From the NCBI GenBank assembly GCA_945861565.1, contig CAMAUY010000026.1, positions 1 to 54,714 on the forward strand: a DNA stretch of 54,714 bases, given 5' to 3'. Positions within the stretch are counted from its first letter, which is position 1, and every line of letters starts with the position of its first letter. Shown here piece by piece: positions 26,619 to 36,181 of this stretch. Position numbers and translations under genes: made by a program. The stretch is from Akkermansia muciniphila. GTDB taxonomy: Bacteria; Verrucomicrobiota; Verrucomicrobiia; Limisphaerales; UBA9464. Below the pieces are notes generated by a model. It made no database searches. It was not told the origin of the DNA and saw only the letters and a program-made list of their open reading frames with translations.

Positions 26619-27374
26619 TTAGCGGGTCGCCTGCGGCAGTGGCTCGATGGACCAGCGGACCCGGATTGCCCCCCAGTACAGTCGGTCTGCAGACCCTGCA
26701 AGATCCTGGTAAGTCTCCATCTCCGGTTGGAAGCGGGCCTTGCGCATTTCCACCACGGCCTCCCGGTCCGCGTCGGGAATACCGCTACTCTCCTGCACGC
26801 AAGCCAGTACGATATACCCGGCCGGAGAAATCGCAACTTGCAACAGTACCGGCCCGGGAACTTCGGTTCGGACCCACGGAGCCAGGATCGGGGGTCGCTG
26901 CCAGGCGCGTGCGCTGAGTTCGCGATTGAGTTCGATCACCGCCTGGGACGGAACGGGGGTCCGTGGAACCATTCGCTGATCCAGCAGGGCGACCGCCAGT
27001 TCCGGAATCTCCCGCCGGACCCGCGGACTGGTGGGCGGCTGGCCGAGCCCGGCAGTCGTCGCGGAAAGACTCGGAGGAGCGGATACTTTTCGCTCGGGCG
27101 ACTCATATTCGGTTCGTGGGAGAATTTGCCGGGCCGCCGCTGAGAACCCCCATTCACCATCAAGTCCAAAAATTCCTGGATGAATGGACCGAATCGCCAT
27201 TCCGGATAGCCCCCCGTCCACCCAGTGACCCAAGGGCACTACGGCGATCAACGCCGGCGGTATCGGGGGGTCCTTCACCCACCAGCGCATGACGGCCAAA
27301 TGACCCAGGAACAGAAAAACGCCCACAGTGAGCCGTTGCGAGCGGTTCCATCCATTCGTTTCGGCGGGATTCAT
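26619..27374 (-). CDS. TonB-family energy transducer
   Basis: A 251-residue protein with an N-terminal TM (about 15-33) containing His25 in LGHLAV, at the place of the conserved His20 in E. coli TonB; a periplasmic linker; and a C-terminal TonB-like domain (about 165-250, VLLQVAISPAGYIVLACVQESSG). It would link the ExbB/ExbD motor to outer-membrane receptors. Part of the exbB-exbD-tonB operon. The linker is only moderately Pro-rich and the C-domain is diverged, so the family call is more secure than the function. Confidence 0.78.
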   Translation of the reverse strand: MNPAETNGWNRSQRLTVGVFLFLGHLAVMRWWVKDPPIPPALIAVVPLGHWVDGGLSGMAIRSIHPGIFGLDGEWGFSAAARQILPRTEYESPERKVSAPPSLSATTAGLGQPPTSPRVRREIPELAVALLDQRMVPRTPVPSQAVIELNRELSARAWQRPPILAPWVRTEVPGPVLLQVAISPAGYIVLACVQESSGIPDADREAVVEMRKARFQPEMETYQDLAGSADRLYWGAIRVRWSIEPLPQATR

Positions 27375-27404
27375 GGGAGCATGCGAGAAAACAGGCCGGA
27401 AGCG

Positions 27405-27839
27405 TCATCGCCGGCCGGTCACGGGAGTGCCGGCGCTGAAAACGATGAACTCGACGCCCGAGGCGCGGATCAGCGAAACGACCTCCTGGACCCGTCCCTG
27501 CCGCACTGCGGCGTCTGTCTCCAGCACAACGGTGCGCACGCGGCGAGGACCTGCGGCAATCAGGCGGAGCCTTTCGAGCAGGCTGGCTGGCTCGATCGGT
27601 TGATTTTCGAAGAACAATCGTTCGTGGTGGTCGATGGAAAGAATTTCAAATGGTTCTCCGGGCGAAAGTGCCGCGGGCAGGTTGGTGGTTGCGGTCAGGG
27701 TGAGCCGGGTGCCAGCGGGAAGAACCAGCAGGTGATGAAACACGGTGAAAAACGCCAGAGGAAACAGGACGCAGAAGAGCGGGGCAACGTCCAGTTGTCC
27801 GCGGAAGATCCGAGTGGTTCGTTGGAATTTTAAGGGCAT
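27405..27839 (-). CDS. ExbD/TolR-like protein lacking the membrane Asp
   Basis: A 144-residue protein with one TM helix and a periplasmic C-terminal domain, as in ExbD and TolR, which carry protons through the motor. In these families the helix starts NVTPLVDVVL with an essential Asp (Asp25 in ExbD, Asp23 in TolR). Here the aligned segment is DVAPLFCVLF: an ungapped alignment puts Cys23 (codon 27771-27773) at the Asp position. The TM also has Pro and Phe residues not usual there, and two His (HH, about 34-35). The 1-bp gap to exbB and the tonB neighbour support the assignment. It may be a non-proton-driven or inactive variant, or use other residues such as Asp17. Confidence 0.78.
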   Translation of the reverse strand: MPLKFQRTTRIFRGQLDVAPLFCVLFPLAFFTVFHHLLVLPAGTRLTLTATTNLPAALSPGEPFEILSIDHHERLFFENQPIEPASLLERLRLIAAGPRRVRTVVLETDAAVRQGRVQEVVSLIRASGVEFIVFSAGTPVTGRR

Positions 27840-27840
27840 A

Positions 27841-28527
27841 TCAGTCGCGGCGCACGGCGTCACTCGAGGTCATTCGCAAGGCCTCGCTGGACGCTCGTTC
27901 CATATCCAGTACAATGGCATTCACGCGGCTCACCAGGTAATTGTAGGCGGCATAGGAGATGATCGCGATGGCCATGCCCGTTCCGGCGGCATGCAAGGAT
28001 TCGCCCAGTCCCTGAAAAAGGTCGGCCGGAGCCGAATGTCCCTGCGTAGCTTGCAAACTGCGGTAAACGCTCCCCAGCCCCAACAGCGTGCCCAGCAGTC
28101 CGCACAACGGTGCAATTTGCGCCAGAGTGGCCAGCACGCTCAGGCGGGCTTCGAGCTTCGGTACTTCCACCAGACCCACTTCCTCGACCGCTTCCTGGAC
28201 GCGCTCCCGCCCGGCGTCCCGGTTGAGAATGGCCGCCTTCATCAGGCGCGCGACGGGGCCCGGCGTGGCATCACAGATCGCGATCGCTTCGACCGGATTG
28301 CCGCTCTTCAAGACGTTGCGGACACCGCTCAGGAACTCCACTGAATTGATCTGAACCTGGTGAAAAAATAGCAATCGCTCGGTGATCACCGTCAACCCGG
28401 TCGCGCTCATGATCAGCAAGGGCCAGAGCATCGGCCCAAGCTGGCCGAAGAACCCAGGCTCACTGCCGTGGGTCCCGACAACCATTGCATTGGTCGCTAC
28501 GTCGGCCAGTATCGTTCCGATGAACAT
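27841..28527 (-). CDS. ExbB/TolQ/MotA-family protein
   Basis: A 228-residue inner-membrane protein with three TM helices, the stator-like core of Ton motors. Seen: TM1 at about 33-54, TM2 around APLCGLLGTLLGLG where Thr147 matches ExbB Thr148, and TM3 around HAAGTGMAIAIISYAAYNYL. E. coli ExbB has EALLATAIGL here, and an ungapped alignment puts Ala181 at the conserved Thr181 position, with a Thr two residues later; the usual Pro of the AIP motif is Ile. First gene of the operon; exbD begins 1 bp after its stop. Confidence 0.85.
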   Translation of the reverse strand: MFIGTILADVATNAMVVGTHGSEPGFFGQLGPMLWPLLIMSATGLTVITERLLFFHQVQINSVEFLSGVRNVLKSGNPVEAIAICDATPGPVARLMKAAILNRDAGRERVQEAVEEVGLVEVPKLEARLSVLATLAQIAPLCGLLGTLLGLGSVYRSLQATQGHSAPADLFQGLGESLHAAGTGMAIAIISYAAYNYLVSRVNAIVLDMERASSEALRMTSSDAVRRD

Positions 28528-28533
28528 GCAGTG

Positions 28534-28562
28534 ACTATGGGGGATTCGCTCCGCTGACTGAA
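28534..28562 (-). promoter_or_regulatory. weak promoter candidate before exbB
   Basis: TTCAGT (28557-28562) and CATAGT (28534-28539) on the minus strand with a 17-nt spacer, 6 nt before the exbB ATG (28527). Box matches are moderate only. Confidence 0.3.
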
Positions 28563-28656
28563 GGGAAAGCTTTTCGTTTCTGCTCGCCGTCGCTCTCCGG
28601 GTTCGGTAGTGGAAACGCCGGATGATCCGCCGCCCGCTCGTCGCTCCCTTTCATTT

Positions 28657-29652
28657 ATGGCACTGATCGAAGTGGACGGCCTAACCCGTTCGTTCCGGAC
28701 CTGGAAAAAGGAGCCGGGCTTGCGGGGCGCGTTGAAGGGCCTGATTGCACGTCAATACGAGGAATCCTTCGCGGTCCGTGACATTTCCTTTCGGATTGAG
28801 GAAGGCGAATTCGTCGGCTTCCTCGGGCCCAACGGGGCGGGGAAGACAACCACCCTAAAAATGCTAGCGGGCCTCCTCCACCCTACGCGGGGCTCCGCGC
28901 GCGTCCTCGGATTCACCCCCTGGGAGCGAAAGGATGGTTACCGACGGCAGTTCGCCCTCCTCTTAGGGCAGAAGAACCAACTTTGGTGGGATTTGCCCGC
29001 CCGGGATTCTCTCGAACTCAACGCCAAAATCTACGGCATCGCCCCATCGGTCTTCGTCAAGACGGTCGATGATCTGGCCGCTCTTCTGCAAATTGGCGAC
29101 AAACTCGGGACGCCCGTCCGCGAACTCTCGCTCGGAGAGCGAATGAAATGCGAACTGATCGCCGCGTTGTTGCATCAGCCACGGGTCCTCTTCCTGGATG
29201 AACCGACGATTGGTCTCGATGTTGTCTCGGCCCGCGTCGTGCGTGACTTCCTTCGACAACACAACCGCTTGCGTCGCACCACGATTCTGCTCACGAGTCA
29301 CTATATGGCGGATATCCAAGCGTTGTGCGAGCGGGTCATCATCATCGATCGGGGGATCATTTCATTCGACGGCAGGTTGGCCGCGATTCTCGACCGCTTC
29401 GCCGACTTCAAGATTGTCACCCTGCACTTGGATCCTGCCGCCGTCCGGGAAGCCATTGATCCCACTCCGTTTGGGGAGGTGCTCGTTCACGACGCCACGA
29501 CGTTAAAATTGAAAGTAAAACGGGAGCGGGTCATCCCGGTTTGTAAAGGGTTGCTTGACGGATTCCCGGTATTGGATTTCGCTGTCGAGGACGTCCCCAT
29601 CGAGGAGGTCATACGCCAGGTGTTTCAGCACTCGCAGGGCCCCAACCCCTGA
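28657..29652 (+). CDS. ABC transporter ATPase (ABC-2/NatA type), orphan
   Basis: A 331-residue ATP-binding subunit for an exporter. Seen: Walker A GPNGAGKTTTLKM, Q-loop LLLGQKNQLWWDLPA, signature LSLGERMKCELI (LSGGQ-like), Walker B VLFLDEPTIGLD, and H-loop LTSHYM. The long N-terminal segment before the motor and the GQKNQLWWDLP block resemble ATPases of two-permease exporters. Normally permease genes follow; here the next gene is the Prc protease, so the partner must lie elsewhere. GTG 28609 is an alternative start, adding 16 residues. Confidence 0.88.
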   Translation: MALIEVDGLTRSFRTWKKEPGLRGALKGLIARQYEESFAVRDISFRIEEGEFVGFLGPNGAGKTTTLKMLAGLLHPTRGSARVLGFTPWERKDGYRRQFALLLGQKNQLWWDLPARDSLELNAKIYGIAPSVFVKTVDDLAALLQIGDKLGTPVRELSLGERMKCELIAALLHQPRVLFLDEPTIGLDVVSARVVRDFLRQHNRLRRTTILLTSHYMADIQALCERVIIIDRGIISFDGRLAAILDRFADFKIVTLHLDPAAVREAIDPTPFGEVLVHDATTLKLKVKRERVIPVCKGLLDGFPVLDFAVEDVPIEEVIRQVFQHSQGPNP

Positions 29653-29676
29653 ATTGGGGGATCCCATGCCCGTCTG

Positions 29677-32370
29677 ATGAACAAAAAGCAGATTGGCGGG
29701 GTCCGACAGCTCGTGCATATTGTTTCCGAAATGAAATTCCCGCTCCTGTTCGCTGCGATCTGCGGCCTGATGGCAGCCCTCCTCGCCGACGAGCCTACCC
29801 CGGTGATCTCTCCGCGTACCGCTCTGGACTCGGCCACCAACGAGGTTGCTCCACTGATCGGGAAATACACCAACTCACTCATCCTCTCCCCCTCCGCTGA
29901 AGGCGGGTTCGTCGCTCGGATCGTGTCGCAGTTGCTCGAGCGTTCCCACTTCACACAACATCCACTTGATGACGGGATGTCCGCGAAATTTTACGAGCGC
30001 TATCTGGAAGCGCTCGACCCCCAACGAATCTACTTCACCGCCGTGGACGCCGCCAGGTTCGAGAAATACCGGACAACACTCGACGAACTCACCCGTCCGG
30101 CGAACCTGCGGGCTCCGGCTGATGTCCGCCCGGCTTACGAAATGTTCAACCGATTTCTCGAACGATTCGATCAGCAGTACGCCTACGCGATGCAGACTCT
30201 CCGGAAAGATCGTTTCACATTCGATACCGAGGACCGCTATCCCGTCAATCGGCGTGAAGAGCCCCGCGCGGTATCGGAAGATGATTTGAAGAAAGTTTGG
30301 CGGGACAGGCTCCGATTCGAAGTGTTGTCGGAAAAACTGAATCTCGCCCCACTCACTTCGGTCCTCAATACTGTGCGCAGTAATCTTTTGGCTGCGAACC
30401 CAGATTCCCTGACGTTGCCGCCCAACGGAAAGGCCGACCGTCCGCCGCAATTTGTCACCGCGCTCACGAACAAGATGAGCCTCGAGAAAGCCCGCGAACT
30501 GGCCCGGTTTAGCGCAGATCGCCTCCGGGCGGGCGACGCCCTCGCCGAGATCGTCAAACAAATCGAAAGCCGTCTCGAGCGCGATCGTTATGACGAAATC
30601 GTCAAGACGCTCACCCGCCGTTACAACCGAACGCTCCGCACGCTGAAGCAGTACGACAGCGATGAGGTCCTCCAGCTCTATCTGGACTCGCTCGCAAAGG
30701 CCTATGATCCCCACAGTGACTATTTTGGACGAGCGGCAACCGAGAATTTTTCTATTAGTATGAGCCTTTCTCTCTTTGGCATCGGTGCGACCCTGCAAAG
30801 CGAGGATGGGTATACGGTGATCCGAAACGTCGTTCCGGGCAGTCCCGCGGAGAAATCCAAACAGATCAAGGTCAACGACAAGATTGTGGCCGTGGCCCAG
30901 GCGGAAGGTGACTTTGTCGATGTGGTCGACGAAAAACTGGACAAGGTTGTCCAGCAAATCCGGGGACCGAAAAATACCAAGGTCCGTTTGAACATCATCC
31001 CGGCGGATGCCCCGGATCCTTCAGCCCGCAAAGTAGTCACACTGATCCGCGATGAGATCAAACTCGAAGACCAGGAAGCCAAGGCCAAAGTGGTCGAGCT
31101 GCCCGATGCGCAGGGGAACAACATCCGCTTGGGAATCATCGATCTGCCAAGTTTTTACGCTGATTTTCCGACGAGTGGCCGCCGTTCCAGCCAGCCCAAG
31201 AGCACGACCCGGGATGTCGCCAAACTCGTCAAGAAATTGAAGGAGGAGAAATGCGAGGGAATTATCCTGGATCTTCGACGCAACGGCGGCGGTTCGCTTG
31301 AGGAATCCGTCAGCGTCTCGGGCCTGTTTATTAAGTCCGGCCCGATTGTCCAGGTTCGCGATCCCGGCAATCGGGTCGGAGTGGACCGCGATAACGATCC
31401 TTCCGTGCTCTATGACGGGCCGTTGATCGTCCTGACCAGCCGCTTTAGTGCGTCGGCATCTGAGATCGTCGCCGGGGCGCTCCAGGACTACGGCCGAGCT
31501 CTGATTGTCGGCGATGTTTCGACGCACGGAAAAGGCACCGTCCAGACTTTGCAAGAGCTGGCCCAATTCACCCGGGCTCTCGGTGTCAAAAGTACCAATA
31601 ATCCGGGTGCCACTAAGATCACGATTCGGAAGTTCTACCGCGCCAGCGGGGCGTCGACCCAATTGCGTGGCATCACGCCCGACATCATTCTACCCAGCGT
31701 CAACAACGTCGCCGACTTTGGGGAAAAATCCCTCACCAACGCCCTGGCTTGGGATACCATCGCCAGCGCTGACTATGAGAAAGTCAACCTGACTGCACCC
31801 GTGTCCCCGGAGCTGTCCCGGCGCTCTACCGAGCGCGTCATCGCCGACCGGGATTTTGAATATATTCAGGAAGACATTAGGCGGTATCAGAAACAGAAGG
31901 CGGAAAAGACCATCTCACTGAATGAGGCGCGGCGTCTCCACGAGAAGGAGGAAAATAAGATGCGGGCGGAAACACGCAAGAAGGAGTTGCTGCAGCGGCA
32001 TGAAATTCAACCCACGACCTACGAGCTGACGCTAAAGCTCTGCGATCAACCCGGCCTGCCGCCCGCCGTGGTGCGAAGCAACATCGTGGCTGTCACTCGG
32101 GCAGACAAGGCCACTCTCGACGCCGGCAAGCCCCTGACCGACAAAGCCCAATCCGCCCCCGCCAAGGACAAGGCCGCCACGGTGACAGCATCCGATCCGA
32201 GCACCGCAAAGTCTGACCGAGACGATCAGGATGACGATTCCGAGGATATCCCTGCCGAACCGGCTGGCGTCGCGGCCGACGTGCACCTGAGGGAAACCGA
32301 GCGTATTCTCCTCGATTGGATTTCTTTATCGAACGGCAGACCCCTCAGTGTGAACCGGCGTAACAATTAG
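29677..32370 (+). CDS. prc: tail-specific protease Prc (S41)
   Basis: An 897-residue periplasmic serine/lysine protease that trims the C-termini of proteins and takes part in envelope quality control. Seen: signal peptide (MKFPLLFAAICGLMAALLA, from the internal ATG at 29731, which may be the true start); a long helical N-terminal domain; a PDZ domain (about 355-460, GIGATLQSEDGYTVIRNVV); the catalytic Ser in FSASASEIVAG and the general-base Lys in HGKGTVQ; then a long C-terminal charged region with LHEKEENKMRAETRKKEL. Prc of E. coli is about 680, so this one is extended. It follows the ABC ATPase by 24 bp. Confidence 0.93.
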   Translation: MNKKQIGGVRQLVHIVSEMKFPLLFAAICGLMAALLADEPTPVISPRTALDSATNEVAPLIGKYTNSLILSPSAEGGFVARIVSQLLERSHFTQHPLDDGMSAKFYERYLEALDPQRIYFTAVDAARFEKYRTTLDELTRPANLRAPADVRPAYEMFNRFLERFDQQYAYAMQTLRKDRFTFDTEDRYPVNRREEPRAVSEDDLKKVWRDRLRFEVLSEKLNLAPLTSVLNTVRSNLLAANPDSLTLPPNGKADRPPQFVTALTNKMSLEKARELARFSADRLRAGDALAEIVKQIESRLERDRYDEIVKTLTRRYNRTLRTLKQYDSDEVLQLYLDSLAKAYDPHSDYFGRAATENFSISMSLSLFGIGATLQSEDGYTVIRNVVPGSPAEKSKQIKVNDKIVAVAQAEGDFVDVVDEKLDKVVQQIRGPKNTKVRLNIIPADAPDPSARKVVTLIRDEIKLEDQEAKAKVVELPDAQGNNIRLGIIDLPSFYADFPTSGRRSSQPKSTTRDVAKLVKKLKEEKCEGIILDLRRNGGGSLEESVSVSGLFIKSGPIVQVRDPGNRVGVDRDNDPSVLYDGPLIVLTSRFSASASEIVAGALQDYGRALIVGDVSTHGKGTVQTLQELAQFTRALGVKSTNNPGATKITIRKFYRASGASTQLRGITPDIILPSVNNVADFGEKSLTNALAWDTIASADYEKVNLTAPVSPELSRRSTERVIADRDFEYIQEDIRRYQKQKAEKTISLNEARRLHEKEENKMRAETRKKELLQRHEIQPTTYELTLKLCDQPGLPPAVVRSNIVAVTRADKATLDAGKPLTDKAQSAPAKDKAATVTASDPSTAKSDRDDQDDDSEDIPAEPAGVAADVHLRETERILLDWISLSNGRPLSVNRRNN

Positions 32371-32537
32371 GAACGGGCCGGAATTGTTACGACCCAAGGG
32401 AATTCGGATTCGACTGCGGCCTAGACTGTCCGTCGGGTAAAGTATCCGGGAATAAGTCTTGGAGCGTCGCGGCGAATCCTTTTGTTTTAGTAAGCCGAGA
32501 AGCGGCGGGAATTGATCTGCTAATGATTATTCCAACA

Positions 32538-34643
32538 TCACTTCGCTGCGATGGTTTCCTTAAGAAAATTACTCACGACTTTTCCGTCGCGGGTTGGAGG
32601 TCGGCATTCCGTGCCGGTACAACAGAACGCCAGACTGGACTCGTCACTGCCCTTCAACGTTCGGGCGAAGGCCTCCACCGGCCCGTGGTTGCCCAGGACA
32701 ACCTTGTGAGGCTCAAACGTGCTGTGGGCAGCGGTTAAGAGCGCCCGCGTGCTGGCACCCTTCCAATCACCGACAATGACAACCCGTTTCGGCTCCTGCA
32801 GGGCAAAATCGAGCGCCATGAGTAGGTGTGGCACCGCGTGGGGCACTTGATGCAGTCGTTGGGCGAACAAACGGATCGTCTTCTCACCTGCTTCCCGCCA
32901 TTCCTTTCGATCACAGATTGCTGCCAGTTTCAATAGCGCCAGTGCCGCCACCGAATTGCCCGAAGGCTCGGCACCGTCGTAGTCCTCCTTCACCCGTAGG
33001 AGAAGGTGCGGCGTGTCGGCCGATGTCTGCCAAAATCCACCCTCTGCCGAATCGTGAAACCGCCGCATCATCGCCTCCGCTAACTCGACGGCAAATTGCA
33101 GGTGTGCGGGGTCGAGGATCGCCTCATATAGATCCAGCACCCCGGCCAACTGATTGGCATAGGCATCCAGTAATTGAAGGGAATCGCGCCCGCCGTCCCG
33201 CCACCGGAGATGAAGAGCCTTTTGTTTCGAGTCCCATAAATGCGTGCGAATGAACGCCAGGTTACGTTCCGCCGTCTCCTTAAATTCCTCATCGCCGAGA
33301 ATCGCATAGGCGCGGGCAAACGCCCCCAGCATCATCCCGTTCCACGACGAAAGGATTTTGTCGTCGAGGTGCGGACGCACGCGTTTGGCGCGTGCCACCA
33401 AGAGTTTTTGCCGCGCCGAAGCCAGGGAAATAACCGCTGCCTCGTTGAGTTTTGTATCCACGACACTCAATATGTTCTGCCCTGGCAACGGATGCGGATC
33501 GCTGTGGTCGACGAAATTGCCGACCGCCGTGATTCCGAAATAGCGGCTGACTACGGTAAACTCATCCGGGGCGAGTAGTTTTTTGAGCTCTTCGCGCGTC
33601 CAGCAGTAAAACTTGCCCTCTTTACCCTCGCTGTCGGCGTCTTCTGCCGAAAAAAATCCCCCCTCCCGATGGGTCATATCCCGCTTCACATAGCGCAGGA
33701 TGTCTCGAACAATCACCGCATATTTTGCGTCGCCGCTGACCAGATGGGCGTCCAGATACAGCTGAACCAACTGGGCATTGTCATAAAGCATCTTTTCGAA
33801 ATGCGGCACGAGCCAGCGTTCATCAACGCTGTATCGGCAAAAGCCGCCCCCCAACTGATCGTACATGCCACCTGCAGCCATCCGGGAGCAGGTGTGCAAG
33901 ACGGCCTTGACGCTTTCTTTCTCGCCAAATCGCCGCCCGTACCGGAGGAGAAACAGGGGCTGGCTGGGGCGTGGAAATTTCGGGGCATGACCGAACCCGC
34001 CATTCACCGGGTCGTATTCGTGCAAGAACGCCTGGCCGGCGCCGTTTAGTTCCCGTTCGCCCGCTGGAAAGGCATTTTCGGATTCATGCTCGGCCGTCGC
34101 CTTGAGCCGCTCGGTCAACGCTCCGGCTGATTCCGCGACATCCGCCCGTTTGGTCTTCCAGAGCTCGATGATCCGCTCGAGCAGTTGCCGGAAGCTGGGG
34201 CGGCCATGATTGGGCTCCGGCGGGAAATAGGTACCCGCGTAAAATGGCTTCAGATCGGGCGTGAGGAACACGTTCAGCGGCCACCCCCCCGACCCAATCG
34301 TCATTTGAGCGAAGGTCATGTAAATCTTGTCAACGTCGGGACGCTCCTCGCGGTCCACTTTGATGCTGACAAAATGCTCATTAAGGTACGCTCCGAGTTT
34401 CTCATCGGTGAAGGATTCCCGTTCCATCACGTGACACCAATGGCAGGTGGAGTACCCAATGCTCAGCAGGATCGGCTTATCTTCCGCCCGGGCCTTGGCG
34501 AAGGCCTCGTCTCCCCAGGGATACCAGTCCACCGGATTATGGGCATGCTGCCGGAGATACGGGGACTTTTCGCGGGTCAACCGGTTGGAATGGCCTGGCG
34601 GTGAATTAGGTGCGGTGTTCACGGCCAGGATCCTAGTCGGCAT
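32538..34643 (-). CDS. YyaL/SPATA20-type thioredoxin-domain protein
   Basis: A 701-residue protein with an N-terminal thioredoxin-like DUF255 domain, [15 protein letters not shown] (Cys-x-x-Cys pattern), preceded by [17 protein letters not shown], and a C-terminal (alpha/alpha)6 barrel-like domain (about 300-690). Bacterial homologues are called YyaL; their function is unknown. The ATG 34643 has a ribosome site at 34650-34653; GTG 34658 is five codons upstream. A strong terminator separates it from the oxidoreductase gene. Confidence 0.9.
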   Translation of the reverse strand: MPTRILAVNTAPNSPPGHSNRLTREKSPYLRQHAHNPVDWYPWGDEAFAKARAEDKPILLSIGYSTCHWCHVMERESFTDEKLGAYLNEHFVSIKVDREERPDVDKIYMTFAQMTIGSGGWPLNVFLTPDLKPFYAGTYFPPEPNHGRPSFRQLLERIIELWKTKRADVAESAGALTERLKATAEHESENAFPAGERELNGAGQAFLHEYDPVNGGFGHAPKFPRPSQPLFLLRYGRRFGEKESVKAVLHTCSRMAAGGMYDQLGGGFCRYSVDERWLVPHFEKMLYDNAQLVQLYLDAHLVSGDAKYAVIVRDILRYVKRDMTHREGGFFSAEDADSEGKEGKFYCWTREELKKLLAPDEFTVVSRYFGITAVGNFVDHSDPHPLPGQNILSVVDTKLNEAAVISLASARQKLLVARAKRVRPHLDDKILSSWNGMMLGAFARAYAILGDEEFKETAERNLAFIRTHLWDSKQKALHLRWRDGGRDSLQLLDAYANQLAGVLDLYEAILDPAHLQFAVELAEAMMRRFHDSAEGGFWQTSADTPHLLLRVKEDYDGAEPSGNSVAALALLKLAAICDRKEWREAGEKTIRLFAQRLHQVPHAVPHLLMALDFALQEPKRVVIVGDWKGASTRALLTAAHSTFEPHKVVLGNHGPVEAFARTLKGSDESSLAFCCTGTECRPPTRDGKVVSNFLKETIAAK

Positions 34644-34649
34644 CCACTT

Positions 34650-34653
34650 CCTC
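34650..34653 (-). promoter_or_regulatory. Shine-Dalgarno fixing the YyaL start
   Basis: GAGG on the minus strand, 6 nt before the ATG at 34643. Confidence 0.5.
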
Positions 34654-34697
34654 GACAATGCGCAGAATCAACCTTTCGCTCATTCTCTAAACGAGAA

Positions 34698-34727
34698 GGG
34701 CCCGCGTCCAATTCGGGACGCGGGCCC
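34698..34727 (-). terminator. strong hairpin terminator
   Basis: A perfect 12-bp stem, GGGCCCGCGTCC with GGACGCGGGCCC, and a 6-nt loop. On the minus strand it is followed by TTCTCGTTT, so it probably ends the oxidoreductase transcript before yyaL. Confidence 0.75.
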
Positions 34728-34748
34728 CTGCACATTCGGAGTTCCCGC

Positions 34749-36119
34749 TCAGACCGCGACGGTGGTGCCGGGGACGGCAACGGCATAGAATCCGTGCGCA
34801 TCCGGCTTGGATTTGAGCTCGGCATCCCAGGCGAACCGGTCGGGCATTAGGTTGATCTTGGAATTCAGCGCGGCCTCGCGTTCGATGACCTTTCCGGAAT
34901 AGGTCGCCATGCGGCCCATGATCGCCGTCAGAGTGCTGTGCGCCCCGTTCGCGGCCTCGTTGTAAGGGAGGTCATGGCGGATGGCCTTGAACAGGTCGTC
35001 GTGCTCCTGCTGATAGGGATCGATTTTTGCGTCACTTCGAAAGCGCCACGGATCTCCACCCCCGGTTTTGATGATGTGGCCGCTGACGTCCGCGTTGCCC
35101 TTGCTACCCACGCAATGTTCGGTCACGGAGCTCCACGCGCCCCGGATATGGCGGCACTGACTGAACATCCGCGCACCGTCGCGGAATTCGTACTCGCAGG
35201 CGTGATGATCGTAGATCTCGCCGTATTCCTTGGCGGTGCGGACCTGCCGGCCACCCATCCCGTGAACGCGGATCGGATAGTCATTCTTGATCCAGCAGCC
35301 AACATCAAGGTTGTGAATGTGCTGCTCGTTGATGTGATCCCCGCAAAGCCAGTTGAAGTAGTACCAATTGCGGAGCTGGAATTCCATTTCCGTCTGGCTC
35401 TCCTTGCGCGGATTTACCCAAACCCCGCCGTCGTTCCAATAGACGCGAACGGTGTGGATGTCGCCAATGGCACCGTCATGTAATCGATGCAAGGTTTCGA
35501 GGTAGCCCGGCTGATGGTGCCGCTGCAATCCCACTCCAACCTTCAGGTTCTTGCGTTTGGCCTCTTCCGCCGCGGCGAGTACCCGCCGGACACCGCCCGA
35601 ATCGGTTGCCACGGGTTTTTCCATGAAGATATGTTTGCCCTGACGGACCGCCTCCTCGAAGTGGATCGGTCGGAATCCCGGCGGTGTCGCGAGGAGGACC
35701 ACATCCGCCAGGGCAATCGCCTGTTTATAGCCCTCAAAGCCGACGAATTGTCGCTCCTTCGGAACATCGACTTTCCCCGGCTGTACCTTCTTGATTGCCG
35801 CCAGCGCGCCGTCCAGGCGGTCTTGGAAGGCATCCGCCATGGCGACTAGTTTCACGTTCGGCGTTGTCAGAGCCTGATTGGCGGCGCCCGACCCGCGGCC
35901 GCCGCAACCAATCAGTGCGATCTTCAAGGTATCCGTGTGCGCCGCGTTGGCCGCATTCGCTGCGGTCAGAACCGCAGCCGTCGCGACGGCGGTTTTGCCT
36001 GCTGCCGTGCGTGAAGCACAGTTGGCAAGAATTGCCGCAATGCCTCCGGCTCCGGAGGTGGCGGTGATGAAATTTCGCCGTGTCACCGGCGCGATTCGAG
36101 GGGTCTCATTATTGTTCAT
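34749..36119 (-). CDS. Tat-exported Gfo/Idh/MocA-family oxidoreductase
   Basis: A 456-residue NAD(P)-dependent dehydrogenase of the sugar/inositol dehydrogenase type. Seen: twin-arginine signal VTRRNFITATSGAGGIAAI, Rossmann motif KIALIGCGGRGSGAANQA (about 66-84), the EKPVATDSGG motif with its conserved Lys, and a late GEIYDHHACEYEFRDGARM substrate-domain stretch. Exported members are typical of Verrucomicrobia and Planctomycetes and act on extracytoplasmic sugars. The ATG 36119 was chosen over an upstream frame that lacks a signal peptide. The gene ends just before the terminator. Confidence 0.9.
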   Translation of the reverse strand: MNNNETPRIAPVTRRNFITATSGAGGIAAILANCASRTAAGKTAVATAAVLTAANAANAAHTDTLKIALIGCGGRGSGAANQALTTPNVKLVAMADAFQDRLDGALAAIKKVQPGKVDVPKERQFVGFEGYKQAIALADVVLLATPPGFRPIHFEEAVRQGKHIFMEKPVATDSGGVRRVLAAAEEAKRKNLKVGVGLQRHHQPGYLETLHRLHDGAIGDIHTVRVYWNDGGVWVNPRKESQTEMEFQLRNWYYFNWLCGDHINEQHIHNLDVGCWIKNDYPIRVHGMGGRQVRTAKEYGEIYDHHACEYEFRDGARMFSQCRHIRGAWSSVTEHCVGSKGNADVSGHIIKTGGGDPWRFRSDAKIDPYQQEHDDLFKAIRHDLPYNEAANGAHSTLTAIMGRMATYSGKVIEREAALNSKINLMPDRFAWDAELKSKPDAHGFYAVAVPGTTVAV

Positions 36120-36181
36120 GGCGTGAGGCAGTTTGCTCCAGCCGACAATCAGAAGTTGTCCACAGCGGACCACGCCGCTGA

